Assembly (NCBI RefSeq): GCF_015686695.1
Contig: NZ_JADPMR010000004.1
Location: 868,001 to 932,000 of the forward strand
DNA from: Vibrio nitrifigilis
GTDB taxonomy: Bacteria; Pseudomonadota; Gammaproteobacteria; Enterobacterales; Vibrionaceae
Direction of reading: 5' to 3'
Length of the DNA: 64,000 nt
Numbering within the stretch: the first letter of the stretch is position 1; the number at the start of each line of letters is the position of its first letter. The position numbers and the translations under genes were made by a program. The notes under the pieces were generated by a model. That model was not told where the DNA came from. It saw only the letters and a program-made list of their open reading frames with translations, and ran no database searches. Below are positions 8,069-17,000 of this stretch, piece by piece.

Positions 8069-8084
8069 TTTCACAGCGCTCCTT

Positions 8085-8870
8085 TTAGCAAACCTTTTTG
8101 GTAAACAGAGGCTTAAACAGACCAAGCGCCTCTGCTTGATTAATCGCAGTGACTAAATCAATGTCACTGAGTTGATAAAGTTGTGCGATAGAATCTAGGT
8201 AATAATAGACAGGTTGAACAATATCGATACGATACGGGGTGCGCAAAATATCTAATAAGTTAAATGATCGACGCACCGCCTCTGATGACTCCAAGCTGTA
8301 TAAGGTCTCCTTCGGGGATGAAAGGATCCCACCGCCATAGATACGAAGCTCACCAGCCTCTTTAATCAAGCCAAATTCAACGGTAAACCAGTAAAGTCGG
8401 GCTAAAAATACCCGCTGTTTATCGTTCAGCTTTATCCCGGATTGACCACACCAATGAGTAAAATGGGCAAAATCTGGGTTAGTCAACATTGCGCAATGAC
8501 CAAATACTTCATGAAAGAAGTCCGGCTCTTGTAAATAGTCGATTTCATCTCTGCGGCGCATAAAGGTAGCAATAGGGAATTGCTGATGCGCCAATAAACT
8601 GAAAAATCGTTTAAAGTCGATTAGCGCTGGAACCGGTGTGACGCTCCATCCAGTGGCTGACTTTAACACTCGATTGATATCTGCAAGTTGGGGCGGCATT
8701 GCACTGGATAATTGCAATAAATCCAACCCATCAAGATAGGCGGTACATGCGCGCTCGGGCAAGAGCTTACTCTGTCGTTCAATTAAATAACGCCAGACTG
8801 ACACTTCTTCATGGGTCCAAGTCATCTTGCCATCGCTGTCTATGGGTTTGGAATGGTACGTCGTCATCAT
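8085..8870 (-). CDS. phhA: Phenylalanine 4-monooxygenase
   Basis: 261 residues from the first of two adjacent Met codons (TAGGAGAGGG directly upstream); 8867 is equally possible. Iron ligands are His120 and His125 (DFFHEVFGHCAML) and Glu165 (YWFTVEFGLI), the 2-His-1-carboxylate triad of aromatic amino acid hydroxylases. It has no N-terminal regulatory domain, as usual in bacteria. It converts phenylalanine to tyrosine with tetrahydropterin and O2. Operon with phhB; a candidate TyrR/PhhR box lies about 90 bp upstream. Confidence 0.95.
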   Translation of the reverse strand: MMTTYHSKPIDSDGKMTWTHEEVSVWRYLIERQSKLLPERACTAYLDGLDLLQLSSAMPPQLADINRVLKSATGWSVTPVPALIDFKRFFSLLAHQQFPIATFMRRRDEIDYLQEPDFFHEVFGHCAMLTNPDFAHFTHWCGQSGIKLNDKQRVFLARLYWFTVEFGLIKEAGELRIYGGGILSSPKETLYSLESSEAVRRSFNLLDILRTPYRIDIVQPVYYYLDSIAQLYQLSDIDLVTAINQAEALGLFKPLFTKKVC

Positions 8871-8957
8871 CCCTCTCCTATTTTTTAATGCTGTATAAAG
8901 CATAATCCGGCTACAACAATAGTGATAAATTAGTCAATAAATTATTTACTGCTTGGA

Positions 8958-8975
8958 TGTAAACAAATAGTGACA
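8958..8975. promoter_or_regulatory. Candidate TyrR/PhhR box between phhA and aacS
   Basis: TGTAAA-CAAATA-GTGACA compared with TGTAAA-N6-TTTACA keeps 10 of 12 arm bases. It also keeps the essential G and C spaced by 14. PhhR/TyrR control of phhAB is known in other gammaproteobacteria. The site lies 88 bp from phhA and 84 bp from the acetoacetyl-CoA synthetase start. Confidence 0.5.
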
Positions 8976-9058
8976 TTGCGCAATATGGCTGTTTGACTTT
9001 AACCCAATCACCATCAACACTTTATCCATACATTCAGTCGAGTAGGAAAATAACCAAT

Positions 9059-11044
9059 ATGTCAAAGGCTTCACCGATTTGGACACCGAGTCAGGACAGG
9101 GTCGAACAGTCACTCCTATACGATTTTATGCAGATGGTAAGTCAACGCGAGAACCGCTCCTTCTCCTCTTATGATGAGCTGTATCAGTGGTCAATAACAG
9201 AGAGCAAAAAGTTTTGGCTCTCACTGTGGGAATATTGCGACATTATCGGGAATCAGGGTGAATGTATAACCGGAGATAATATTGTTTCTGAGCGAGATTT
9301 TTTTCCCGCACTCGACACAACTTGGTTTCCTCAAGCAAGGCTCAATTACGCGGAAAACTGCCTCTCTTATGCTTTTAGATCGCCCGAAGGAACGGCGATA
9401 TGGTTTCGTAATGAAGGGGGCCAAACTCAGACCTACACATGGCAAAACCTCGAAGATCAGATTTCAAAGATTCAACAATGGTTGCTCCAAAATGGTGTTA
9501 ATGCAGGCGATGTAGTCGCGGGCTATTTACCTTATATACCTCAATCCGTTATCGCTATGCTTGCAACAGCGAGCTTAGGCGCGATTTGGACCTCAGTGTC
9601 TCCCGATCTTGGCGTTGAGGCTGTCACCGCCCGATTTGGTCAAGTTAACCCCAAGATACTATTTTGCTGCAATGGCTACACATTTAACGGAACCGTACAT
9701 CATCTAGAAAAACACAATGCAGACATTGTTGCGGCGATTCCAAGTATTCAAAATGTATGTCAGATTGAATACTTACAACAACGAAATGCAAAGACCGACG
9801 AATTTAACGACAGTTTTTCTGATTGGCATGCCATCTTAAATCGATATAACGGCAAAGGATTAGAATATAATCGTGGTAATTTTAATGACCCATTATTTAT
9901 TCTTTATTCATCCGGGACGACCGGAAAACCTAAGTGTATCGTCCATTCGATTGGCGGCACACTGTTAAACCATCTCAAAGAACATCAGTTACATTGTGAT
10001 ATTCATCCGGAAGACAAAATATTCTATTACACCAGTTGTGGCTGGATGATGTGGAATTGGCATGTATCAGCGCTAGCCAGTGGAGCCACTCTGGTTATTT
10101 TTGACGGTAGCCCTTTCTATCCTCAACCTCAAGCCTTATGGCAGATTGCAGAAGAAGTCGGCGTGTCACTATTCGGAACGTCGGCACGATACCTCTCCGA
10201 ACTACAAAGAAAGCAGTTTTATCCTGCCGATTACTACTCGCTCAACGCGCTAAAAACCCTTTGTTCAACTGGTTCTCCACTCTATGATGAGCAATTTGAT
10301 TTTGTCTATGAACACATAAAAGGCGATTTGTTGCTGTCTTCAATGTCTGGCGGAACCGATATCTGTGGTTGCTTTGTCATGGGTAATCCTATAGCGCCCG
10401 TTTACCGCGGAGAATGTCAGTGTATCGGGCTCGGTTTGGATGTCACCGCCTTCGATAATAATGGTACTCCCGTGATTCAAGAGCATGGCGAATTAGTGTG
10501 CCGAAATAGTTTTCCCAACCAACCCATTGGCTTTTGGCAAGATAAAGGCGAAGCCTATTATAACGCTTATTGGCAGCGATTTCCTGGGGTTTGGCACCAT
10601 GGTGATGAAATCGAGTTAACCTCACAAAATGGGGTGATTTTCCATGGCCGCAGTGACACTATGATCAATCCTCGTGGAGTTCGAGTGGGAACCGCAGAGA
10701 TTTATTGTGAATTAAGACAATTTGAAGAGCTTGTTGATGCTATCGCCGTAGGGAAAAAAGAGCAGCAGGATGAAGTTATCCTACTGTTTGTGCAGTTAGA
10801 TCCACAATTTACGTTAACTAATCAACTCAAAACGAGAATTTGCGAGCAACTAAAGACAAACCGCTCCCCTTACCATGTACCACAACACATCATTGCCGTA
10901 CCAGCAATCCCCAAAACACACTCAGGAAAATTGGTAGAAAAGGCAGTCAAACAAGCTATCGCGGGTACCGATATCGACAATCTCAGTGCCATCGCTAACC
11001 CAGAGGCGTTAACCGAACTAATGAAAGCGTATCAAGCGAATTAG
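9059..11044 (+). CDS. aacS: Acetoacetyl-CoA synthetase
   Basis: 661 residues from MSKASPIWTPSQDRVEQ, a typical length; 22 additional in-frame codons upstream lack family similarity. It belongs to the ANL superfamily: the AMP-binding P-loop is LFILYSSGTTGKPKCIVHS, followed by FYYTSCGWMMWNW, the SMSGGTDICGCFV motif and HGRSDTMINPRGVRVGTAEIY. The C-terminal lysine is in PKTHSGKLVEKAVKQ. It activates acetoacetate to acetoacetyl-CoA. Acetoacetate is an end product of tyrosine catabolism, so the divergent placement next to phhAB makes metabolic sense, although the genes for the steps between are not in the window. Confidence 0.92.
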   Translation: MSKASPIWTPSQDRVEQSLLYDFMQMVSQRENRSFSSYDELYQWSITESKKFWLSLWEYCDIIGNQGECITGDNIVSERDFFPALDTTWFPQARLNYAENCLSYAFRSPEGTAIWFRNEGGQTQTYTWQNLEDQISKIQQWLLQNGVNAGDVVAGYLPYIPQSVIAMLATASLGAIWTSVSPDLGVEAVTARFGQVNPKILFCCNGYTFNGTVHHLEKHNADIVAAIPSIQNVCQIEYLQQRNAKTDEFNDSFSDWHAILNRYNGKGLEYNRGNFNDPLFILYSSGTTGKPKCIVHSIGGTLLNHLKEHQLHCDIHPEDKIFYYTSCGWMMWNWHVSALASGATLVIFDGSPFYPQPQALWQIAEEVGVSLFGTSARYLSELQRKQFYPADYYSLNALKTLCSTGSPLYDEQFDFVYEHIKGDLLLSSMSGGTDICGCFVMGNPIAPVYRGECQCIGLGLDVTAFDNNGTPVIQEHGELVCRNSFPNQPIGFWQDKGEAYYNAYWQRFPGVWHHGDEIELTSQNGVIFHGRSDTMINPRGVRVGTAEIYCELRQFEELVDAIAVGKKEQQDEVILLFVQLDPQFTLTNQLKTRICEQLKTNRSPYHVPQHIIAVPAIPKTHSGKLVEKAVKQAIAGTDIDNLSAIANPEALTELMKAYQAN

Positions 11045-11050
11045 AAAATA

Positions 11051-11082
11051 AAAAGAGACCGACAAATATCGGTCTCTTTTTG
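11051..11082 (+). terminator. Terminator of aacS
   Basis: AAAAGAGACCGA and TCGGTCTCTTTT form a 12-bp stem around CAAATA, followed by T residues, nine bases past the stop. The stem also works on the other strand, separating aacS from the convergent kinase operon. Confidence 0.85.
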
Positions 11083-11291
11083 ATTTTGTGTTATTTAATT
11101 TTATTTCTAATGTCAATTCGACTAATAGCGCATAATCGGACTGCTATAACGACCTAGCCTGGTTGTTAGTGACAAATTAGATAAACCACAACAATGGTTC
11201 CATCGACTTTGTTAAGGCCAGATTATAAATAACCTTCAATAATTACGCAATTAAATTAATTAAATACTCAATTTACGATTTGGAAATCAAG

Positions 11292-12680
11292 TTATAAATT
11301 GTGTTTCTTAAGTGTGATTTGAAAAGTATTCCCTTTCAAATCATGATCTAAAAGAGCAACATTGCCATGGTGTAATTTTGCGATATCTCGAGTGATTGAC
11401 ATCCCCAATCCTGCTCCGTCGCCACGTTCAGAATTTGCTCGGTAAAAATTATCAAATAACTTATCCCTAACCTCTTGCTCAATAGGTTTGCCTGAATCAC
11501 TCACGTTCACAATGAAATGATCATCCGATTCAGTTAATACCACACTAATAGCGGTACGTTTTCCAGAGTAACGAATCGCGTTATCCAGTAAATTTAAAAA
11601 CAGTACTCGTAACAAAGCCGGATCCCCCATAATAACGGCAGGGTTTGCGTCCAAAGAAAGTTCTTGATCTTGCTTTAGTGCCATAGGGGCGATTTCTGCT
11701 AAAACAGATTGCAGAAACTCCGCTAACTCAATTTTCACAAACTGTAGTGATTTGACACTTTCAACCCGAGCTAACATCAATAATTGCTGAATCAAACGGT
11801 CTGTACGATCAATGCCAGCAAGTATGTGATTGAGAGAAGTGGTCAACTGCTCTTTCGTTGGCGCGTCAAACGCATTTTCTGCATTCAGTCGTAAAATAGT
11901 TAATGGCGTTTTAAGTTCATGCGCAGCCATTCTGGTAAACCGCTTTTCACGTTGCCAAGCTTCGTCTAGTTCTCCCAGCAATGTATTCAATGCAGCCACC
12001 AGCGGGGTTAATTCCGTCGTCGGGTGCTGGACATAAATCTTGTCCAACTTATTAATATTACGCTGGCTTATTGCACTGCGCAGTTCGGTAATCGGTTTAA
12101 AATTACGCTCAATCAATAGAGCCATCACTATCCCCAAGCAGGGAATCAATATTAACTGTGGCAAGGCCGTCGATAAGGCCAATTCATTGATCATTTCGTG
12201 GCGAATAGAGAGTTTTTCGGCGGTCACTACATAGTCATCAGAGTCCGGCATACGCAGCTGAAAAAATCGCCAAGTTTTACCGATATGTGAAACATAACCA
12301 TAGCCATAATAATCTGGATTATGGTTAATCGCCGTCATCGATGGTATTGAACTCCAGAGCATCTTACCGTCACGGTAATATTGAATGAGAATATTTCGTT
12401 CATAAGGATGACCATAATCGGTAGGACCTTCACCGCCTTGTGAATCGGCTTGTTGGCTAAGTTGAGCCATCCAGTTTGATAACTGTTTTTTAGCCACTTT
12501 GTCATCCAAATTGTTGATCACGCTAGGTACGCTTAACAAAGCCATTTTCGCCGATTGCCCGAGACGAGCATCATAGACTTCACGAATTTCATGTCTTGAT
12601 TCGAAGTAACTGAAGATAAGCGAAATTAAAATTAAGCACGTAGATAAAAGCACGACTGACCAAGTCAGGCGTTTTTTCAT
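11292..12680 (-). CDS. Sensor histidine kinase (QseC/PmrB type)
   Basis: 462 residues from MKKRLTWSVVLLST. An earlier TTG start at 12710 would overlap the regulator gene by 11 bp and is possible. Layout: TM1 (about 5-25), a periplasmic sensor of about 140 residues (rich in Tyr/Gly near DYYGYGYVSHIGKTWRF), TM2 (about 170-190), HAMP, HisKA (RFTRMAAHELKTPLTILRL) and HATPase (NLLDNAIRYS, DSGKP, GAGLGMSITRDIAKLH). It phosphorylates the adjacent response regulator. It is the last gene of a seven-gene operon, so it presumably controls that operon. Ligand unknown; QseC/PmrB relatives sense cations, pH or antimicrobial peptides. Confidence 0.9.
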   Translation of the reverse strand: MKKRLTWSVVLLSTCLILISLIFSYFESRHEIREVYDARLGQSAKMALLSVPSVINNLDDKVAKKQLSNWMAQLSQQADSQGGEGPTDYGHPYERNILIQYYRDGKMLWSSIPSMTAINHNPDYYGYGYVSHIGKTWRFFQLRMPDSDDYVVTAEKLSIRHEMINELALSTALPQLILIPCLGIVMALLIERNFKPITELRSAISQRNINKLDKIYVQHPTTELTPLVAALNTLLGELDEAWQREKRFTRMAAHELKTPLTILRLNAENAFDAPTKEQLTTSLNHILAGIDRTDRLIQQLLMLARVESVKSLQFVKIELAEFLQSVLAEIAPMALKQDQELSLDANPAVIMGDPALLRVLFLNLLDNAIRYSGKRTAISVVLTESDDHFIVNVSDSGKPIEQEVRDKLFDNFYRANSERGDGAGLGMSITRDIAKLHHGNVALLDHDLKGNTFQITLKKHNL

Positions 12681-12699
12681 TGAAAAGACTTTATGCGCG

Positions 12700-13356
12700 T
12701 TATTTTTCAATGATATACCCTACTCCACGAATATTTTTGATGATATCTAGCGGCATTTTCTTGCGCAGATTATGAATATGAACTTCGATGGCATTATCAC
12801 TGCCACCATCATCCCAGCCATGTAAGGCTTGTTGTAATTGATCTTTACTTAGCACTCTACCTGCAGAAGTCATGAGTGTCGCGAGCAACTTAAATTCTTT
12901 GTTGGTCAGTTTGAGCTTTTCGCCTTGAAATATCGCCGACTGCGTCGCTAACGACAGGGAAAATTCGCCGATAGACAACACCTCTTCACAATAGCCATTT
13001 TGCCGCCTGATCAATACACGCAAACGTGCTAATAATTCATCTAAGATAAAAGGCTTAACAAGGTAATCATCTGCACCGCCATCAAGCCCTTTCACTCGGT
13101 CTTGAATATCGTCACGCGCCGTCAGGATCAATACAGGAACGGTAAAACCTGCCTGTCTAACGCGACGTAGCACTTCAAGCCCATCGATATCGGGCAAAGT
13201 AAGATCCAGTACGATGATGGCAAATTGTTCCGTTTTGAGTGCAACGTCAACGCCACTTCCGCGTTCAAGCCAATCAACAGTGTAGCCATGACGGCGCAAT
13301 GTTTCCGCCATGGATTCCCCTAATAACACATCATCTTCGACCAATAGTAATCGCAT
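12700..13356 (-). CDS. OmpR-family response regulator (QseB/PmrA type)
   Basis: 218 residues. The receiver domain covers 1-115, with phospho-acceptor Asp51 in IIVLDLTLPDIDG and the switch lysine in YLVKPF. The OmpR-type winged helix covers about 125-218 (LTNKEFKLLATLM, DNAIEVHIHNLRKK, IRGVGYIIEK), a close match to the QseB/PmrA subgroup. This subgroup binds CTTAA(G/T)-N5-CTTAA(G/T). A perfect such site precedes the first gene of this operon (17659-17675), so autoregulation is likely. The gene overlaps the TPR gene by one base. Confidence 0.92.
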   Translation of the reverse strand: MRLLLVEDDVLLGESMAETLRRHGYTVDWLERGSGVDVALKTEQFAIIVLDLTLPDIDGLEVLRRVRQAGFTVPVLILTARDDIQDRVKGLDGGADDYLVKPFILDELLARLRVLIRRQNGYCEEVLSIGEFSLSLATQSAIFQGEKLKLTNKEFKLLATLMTSAGRVLSKDQLQQALHGWDDGGSDNAIEVHIHNLRKKMPLDIIKNIRGVGYIIEK

Positions 13357-13994
13357 TACGACTTCAGTTCTCCCAATTTGGCGGCGATTTCAACTCTTCG
13401 TCCAGCATCAGCGACAGGACGATTAGGTCGTGGCGCCGCTTTTTGCGCTTTTTTCAGATACTGTATCGCTTCCTTGTCGCGGCCTTCCTCTGCCAAAAAG
13501 TCGCCATAAAAGTAATTAGGATCAATACCATTAGGATTGATTTCTAATGCTTTTAATAACATAGTTTCAGCCATGTCGTCATCACCAAATCCAACAGGCC
13601 ATCCCGGTACTTTATAATATAGTGAACCTAAGCTGGTATACGCCGATCCGTCTAACGTATTTGGCGCCTCTTTAATTACTTCTTCAAGTAACACTTTGGC
13701 CTTTTTCACCAAAGAAAGTGCGCCTAGACCACCTTTTGCCCCCGCTAAAGAGGATTCACTGATCGCCAACCATACTTTCAATTCGTGCCGTTTAGGATCA
13801 GCATCCAACGCTTTTTGATTACGAGCGATTAAATTCTCAAAACAATAAATTTGATTATCTTTATCTTCAACTTGATACTGGCATTTCGCCCATTTATGTT
13901 GAATGGTGTCTAATGGGTCGGCGCCATTTGCCCATACACCGGCAGATAAAACGCCCCCTAATACGGCCAGTGGCCAATAACGATATTTGCTCAT
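13356..13994 (-). CDS. Periplasmic TPR-repeat protein, unknown function
   Basis: 212 residues. A signal peptide (MSKYRYWPLAVLGGVLSAGV, cleavage after WA near residue 23) leads to a mature protein of helical TPR-like repeats (YTSLGSLYYKVP, AETMLLKALEINPNG, EAIQYLKKAQKAAP). Three cysteines could matter for folding. It is cotranscribed with the two-component system and with the enzyme genes upstream, so it may be a periplasmic accessory or sensor partner of the kinase. That role is inference; I do not know a named family for it. Confidence 0.7.
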   Translation of the reverse strand: MSKYRYWPLAVLGGVLSAGVWANGADPLDTIQHKWAKCQYQVEDKDNQIYCFENLIARNQKALDADPKRHELKVWLAISESSLAGAKGGLGALSLVKKAKVLLEEVIKEAPNTLDGSAYTSLGSLYYKVPGWPVGFGDDDMAETMLLKALEINPNGIDPNYFYGDFLAEEGRDKEAIQYLKKAQKAAPRPNRPVADAGRRVEIAAKLGELKS

Positions 13995-14005
13995 GCTGCC
14001 CCCAA

Positions 14006-14815
14006 TTACACGTGTTTTTTTCGATTTGAAATGAATTGATGAATAGTGGCTTGCTGTTTACGGATCGATTTCGACACCACATTAGGTACAAGTTGATTGA
14101 TACGGACGAAGAGCTTTTCTGGCCACCCTATCCAAAGTGATGCAATTTCGTCTTCTATCACTTTAACCACGTGTTTAGCCACGACATCAACGCTATCACT
14201 ATGATTACCCAAGGCGCGGTTCATCTCCTGCACCGCATCATTATTTAAACGAGTATCTGTGGTTCTTGGCGCGAGGAACAACACTCGTATTCCAGAGCCA
14301 TCGAGTTCACGGTCAAGCGCTTCACTAAACCGTTGCACACCGGATTTCGCCGCGCAATACGTGCTGTAGCCAGGATAGCCAATGGCTCCGAGCGTTGAAC
14401 CGATATTTAAAATAATACCCGGTCGATTAATCCAACTTAACATTCCCTGAGTTAACAATATGGGGGCATTAAGATTAAGCGCTATCTCATGTTCAACCGA
14501 ACTAGGACTGCGTTGCGATAGCAGCGAGAACTGGTTTGTTCCTGCGTTATTAATCACGACATCGATACCATGATCATCAAGACCATAGCGCAGAAAATGC
14601 AGTAAATTTTCCCGCTGTTCACCGTCGGTGACATCAGCAGCACATACTGCATGACTTTCAGGACGTTTAAGTGACTCTCGCAACGTTTCTAACGCTTGTT
14701 GATGACGAGCCACTAACACCAAGTTTGCGCCTCGTTGCTCTAATAATTGGGCCACTGCCTGGCCAATTCCTCCAGTTGCTCCTGTAAGAACGACCGTTTT
14801 GTTTTGTAAGTCCAT
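14006..14815 (-). CDS. Short-chain dehydrogenase/reductase
   Basis: 269 residues, a classical SDR. It has the cofactor loop TGATGGIG (11-18), NNAG (89-92), catalytic Ser140 and Tyr153-x3-Lys157 (YCAAK). Arg37 in VARH after beta-2 suggests NADP(H). The C-terminal 50 residues are basic and hydrophobic (WPEKLFVRINQLVPNVVSKS), perhaps for membrane contact. It is placed 11 bp after the haem-oxygenase-like gene and 11 bp before the TPR gene, so it is presumably the reductive step of the pathway encoded here. Substrate unknown. Confidence 0.88.
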   Translation of the reverse strand: MDLQNKTVVLTGATGGIGQAVAQLLEQRGANLVLVARHQQALETLRESLKRPESHAVCAADVTDGEQRENLLHFLRYGLDDHGIDVVINNAGTNQFSLLSQRSPSSVEHEIALNLNAPILLTQGMLSWINRPGIILNIGSTLGAIGYPGYSTYCAAKSGVQRFSEALDRELDGSGIRVLFLAPRTTDTRLNNDAVQEMNRALGNHSDSVDVVAKHVVKVIEDEIASLWIGWPEKLFVRINQLVPNVVSKSIRKQQATIHQFISNRKKHV

Positions 14816-14826
14816 GACCGGTACTC

Positions 14827-15510
14827 CTAAGCCACTTTCAACAAAGAACGTTCAGTTAAACCACGTAACATCTGACCATATAAAGCAAATATCATGTTGG
14901 CACTATCAATAATAGCTTGCTGGTCATCAGGTGATTCGATCTTATTCATCAGTTTTTCAAAAAATTGAATATGGTCTTGATCAAGTACACTATGGGAATT
15001 TAAATAGCTCATTGCTTTATCGGGTAGCGCCAGTGTGTGCTTGATAAGTGCTGCCATATCACCGCCAACACTCACACTGGTTCCTTCTAACACCCAAACC
15101 ATACCAAATAATGCCAGTGGATTAGCCCGGTCTATCTGGTGATAGAGGTAAGCAACCATCAATTCTATGGCTTGGCTCGCCTTCCCTTCACCCATACTCT
15201 TGCGCACTAGATCAGCATCAGCACCACAAGCGGTAATATCATTTAAGATCCACTATTGATGCCCCATTTCTTCTTCGATGTATTCGCCAATTGCGCTCCT
15301 TAACCATTCATAATCCGCCGTTAGACGCCCACCACACGCCATTAATAGCGGAACAGTATGTTTTACGTGATGATAGGCTTGGGTGAGAAAAGCGACATAC
15401 TGCTCATGGCTGACTTGTCCTTGAGCACACTGCGTAAATATCGGAGCTTGCAACATCACTTGCTGTGCGGTTTTAGTCTCTTGTTGTAAACGTTTAAAAA
15501 ACTCAGTCAT
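14827..15510 (-). pseudogene. Haem-oxygenase-like di-iron oxidase (HDO) with in-frame TAG
   Basis: Reading from MTEFFKRLQQETKTAQ (15510, with GAGGAG upstream) gives 85 codons. An amber TAG follows at 15253-15255, then 142 more codons (with stop) in the same frame with no other break. The protein would have 227 residues and resembles the TenA/PqqC-like iron-containing redox enzymes (UndA, BesC relatives). Candidate metal ligands on both sides of the stop are Glu81 and His84 (EEEMGH), Glu in WVLEGTS, and Asp/His in VLDQDHIQFF. The residue lost would fit Gln (CAG to TAG) in GHQ-x-WILND. Either a recent nonsense mutation, suppression or a sequencing error. The second part could restart at GTG 15207 but has no good ribosome site. 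Confidence 0.8.
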
Positions 15511-15539
15511 GGTTATCTCCTCAATCGGCAAAAGCCAAC

Positions 15540-17000
15540 TCATAATGGATAAGAACGAGCCATACCAGTGTGCTCGTTGGTGTTTATCCATTGACTAATT
15601 TGGTGACGTAATGGTTTACCATTGGGGGTAAAACACGTTTGTAGCATCTCACTATCAGTTTCAACCAAATAGATTTTGTCTAAGCGCGCATAATCGGGTA
15701 ATACGCTGTTTAATTGTTGCGCAGCTAACATAGCCGGTTCGGGCTGTTGGCTAATCACCACCGCACTTAACTGCAATTCACCATCGCCAATCACGATCAT
15801 ACGGTGCAGCTCAGGGTATATTTGCGCTTCAACTTCAATCCATTCCGGTGACACGTTGCGCCCAAAAGCAGTGATAAGCTGATGTTTTCTGCGCCCAGTG
15901 ACGGTTAGAAAACCTTGTTGATCGACAGTGCCAATATCACCGGTTGCAAGCCATTCATCAGTAAAAGGTTCCCCGATATAGCCAAGTGCAACATTTCCTT
16001 TGACTAAAATGTCGCTGTCATCGGTCAGCTTAATCGTTAGGTGTGGTAACACTTTGCCTGCCGAACCGGGCTGGTGAGCGAGCGGAGTATTTAAACTGAC
16101 GACAGATGCACATTCAGATAGTCCATACCCTTCAAAAACAGGCAGTGACTTTTGGTGAGCCCGTTGTATCAACTCGGCAGAAACTCTCGCCCCACCTACC
16201 GCAACAAAACGCAGCGATAGTGCGATAGCTGGTACAGAATCGACCAATTGAATTAACGCCATCAATAACGCTGGAGTCGTCACTAAACTAGCGGGTTGAT
16301 AACGAATAAGCGCATGAATGAATTGCTGAGGATCAAACTGGCTTGAGCCGCTTAGTCCAATCGATTCGCCAGATAACACAATGGAACGTTTACCCAACAA
16401 AATAGGCACATAAACTGCTGTGACATTTTCAAGCAAAGCTGCCAAAGGAATTAAAGAAAGATGCGAGCTATCTCCTTGCAAAGCCGTTTTAACCTGTACC
16501 GCTAATGAATCACTGACGCTCTCAAGGTTTTGCTCACTTAAACACACACCTTTCGGGTGACCCGTCGAACCAGATGTAAACGTGACTTTGATGGTGCCAG
16601 GCAATAATTCAGCGGGTTGATAGTCACCCAATGCTCGGCAAACGTTAAAACCGGCGATGGTCTCATTAGTCACCGTGGCTATCTCTGCAGCCCACTCTCC
16701 AAGTAGCAGATCTGCCCCACAACTTTGCAACGTGTGCTCAACTTGCTGATCAGTAAAAAATGGCGCAACAGGGACGAATGGAATCTGCGCCAACATAGCT
16801 GCCAAATCCAGTACCGCCCACTGAACGCTATTTTCAGCGCGCAGTGCGATACAGCGAGGGGAAAGAGCGCTAAGTTGCTGCGCCACTGACTGTACCTGCT
16901 GCCAACATTGTTGGTACGTTAGCGTTTCGCTTCCTGCAAAAGCAATATCGTCTGGCTGCATCGCAGCACGCGTTGCCAAACACTGCAAAATTCGATTCAT
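15540..17000 (-). CDS. AMP-dependent acyl/aryl-CoA-type ligase
   Basis: 486 residues, ANL superfamily. The P-loop is FTSGSTGHPKG (141-151), followed by FEGYGLSECASV (about 283-295), WLATGDIG (about 355) and a C-terminal domain with TGRRKHQLITAFGRNVSPEW and the adenylation lysine in TPNGKPLR. It activates a carboxylic acid as adenylate. The acceptor (CoA or carrier) cannot be read, and no carrier protein is encoded nearby. Its start overlaps the hemolysin-like gene by four bases (ATGA), and it lies 30 bp before the HDO gene. In the cluster it is the likely substrate-loading enzyme. Confidence 0.85.
   Translation of the reverse strand: MNRILQCLATRAAMQPDDIAFAGSETLTYQQCWQQVQSVAQQLSALSPRCIALRAENSVQWAVLDLAAMLAQIPFVPVAPFFTDQQVEHTLQSCGADLLLGEWAAEIATVTNETIAGFNVCRALGDYQPAELLPGTIKVTFTSGSTGHPKGVCLSEQNLESVSDSLAVQVKTALQGDSSHLSLIPLAALLENVTAVYVPILLGKRSIVLSGESIGLSGSSQFDPQQFIHALIRYQPASLVTTPALLMALIQLVDSVPAIALSLRFVAVGGARVSAELIQRAHQKSLPVFEGYGLSECASVVSLNTPLAHQPGSAGKVLPHLTIKLTDDSDILVKGNVALGYIGEPFTDEWLATGDIGTVDQQGFLTVTGRRKHQLITAFGRNVSPEWIEVEAQIYPELHRMIVIGDGELQLSAVVISQQPEPAMLAAQQLNSVLPDYARLDKIYLVETDSEMLQTCFTPNGKPLRHQISQWINTNEHTGMARSYPL

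Noticed and set aside
8946..8964. TTTAC-N9-GTAAA dyad as the TyrR box
   Set aside because: The arms face the wrong way relative to TGTAAA-N6-TTTACA; the overlapping TGTAAA-N6-GTGACA site is a better candidate.
15253..15255. TAG read as pyrrolysine or programmed readthrough
   Set aside because: No pyl genes or readthrough signal are visible, and the residue expected there is an ordinary Gln or Glu.
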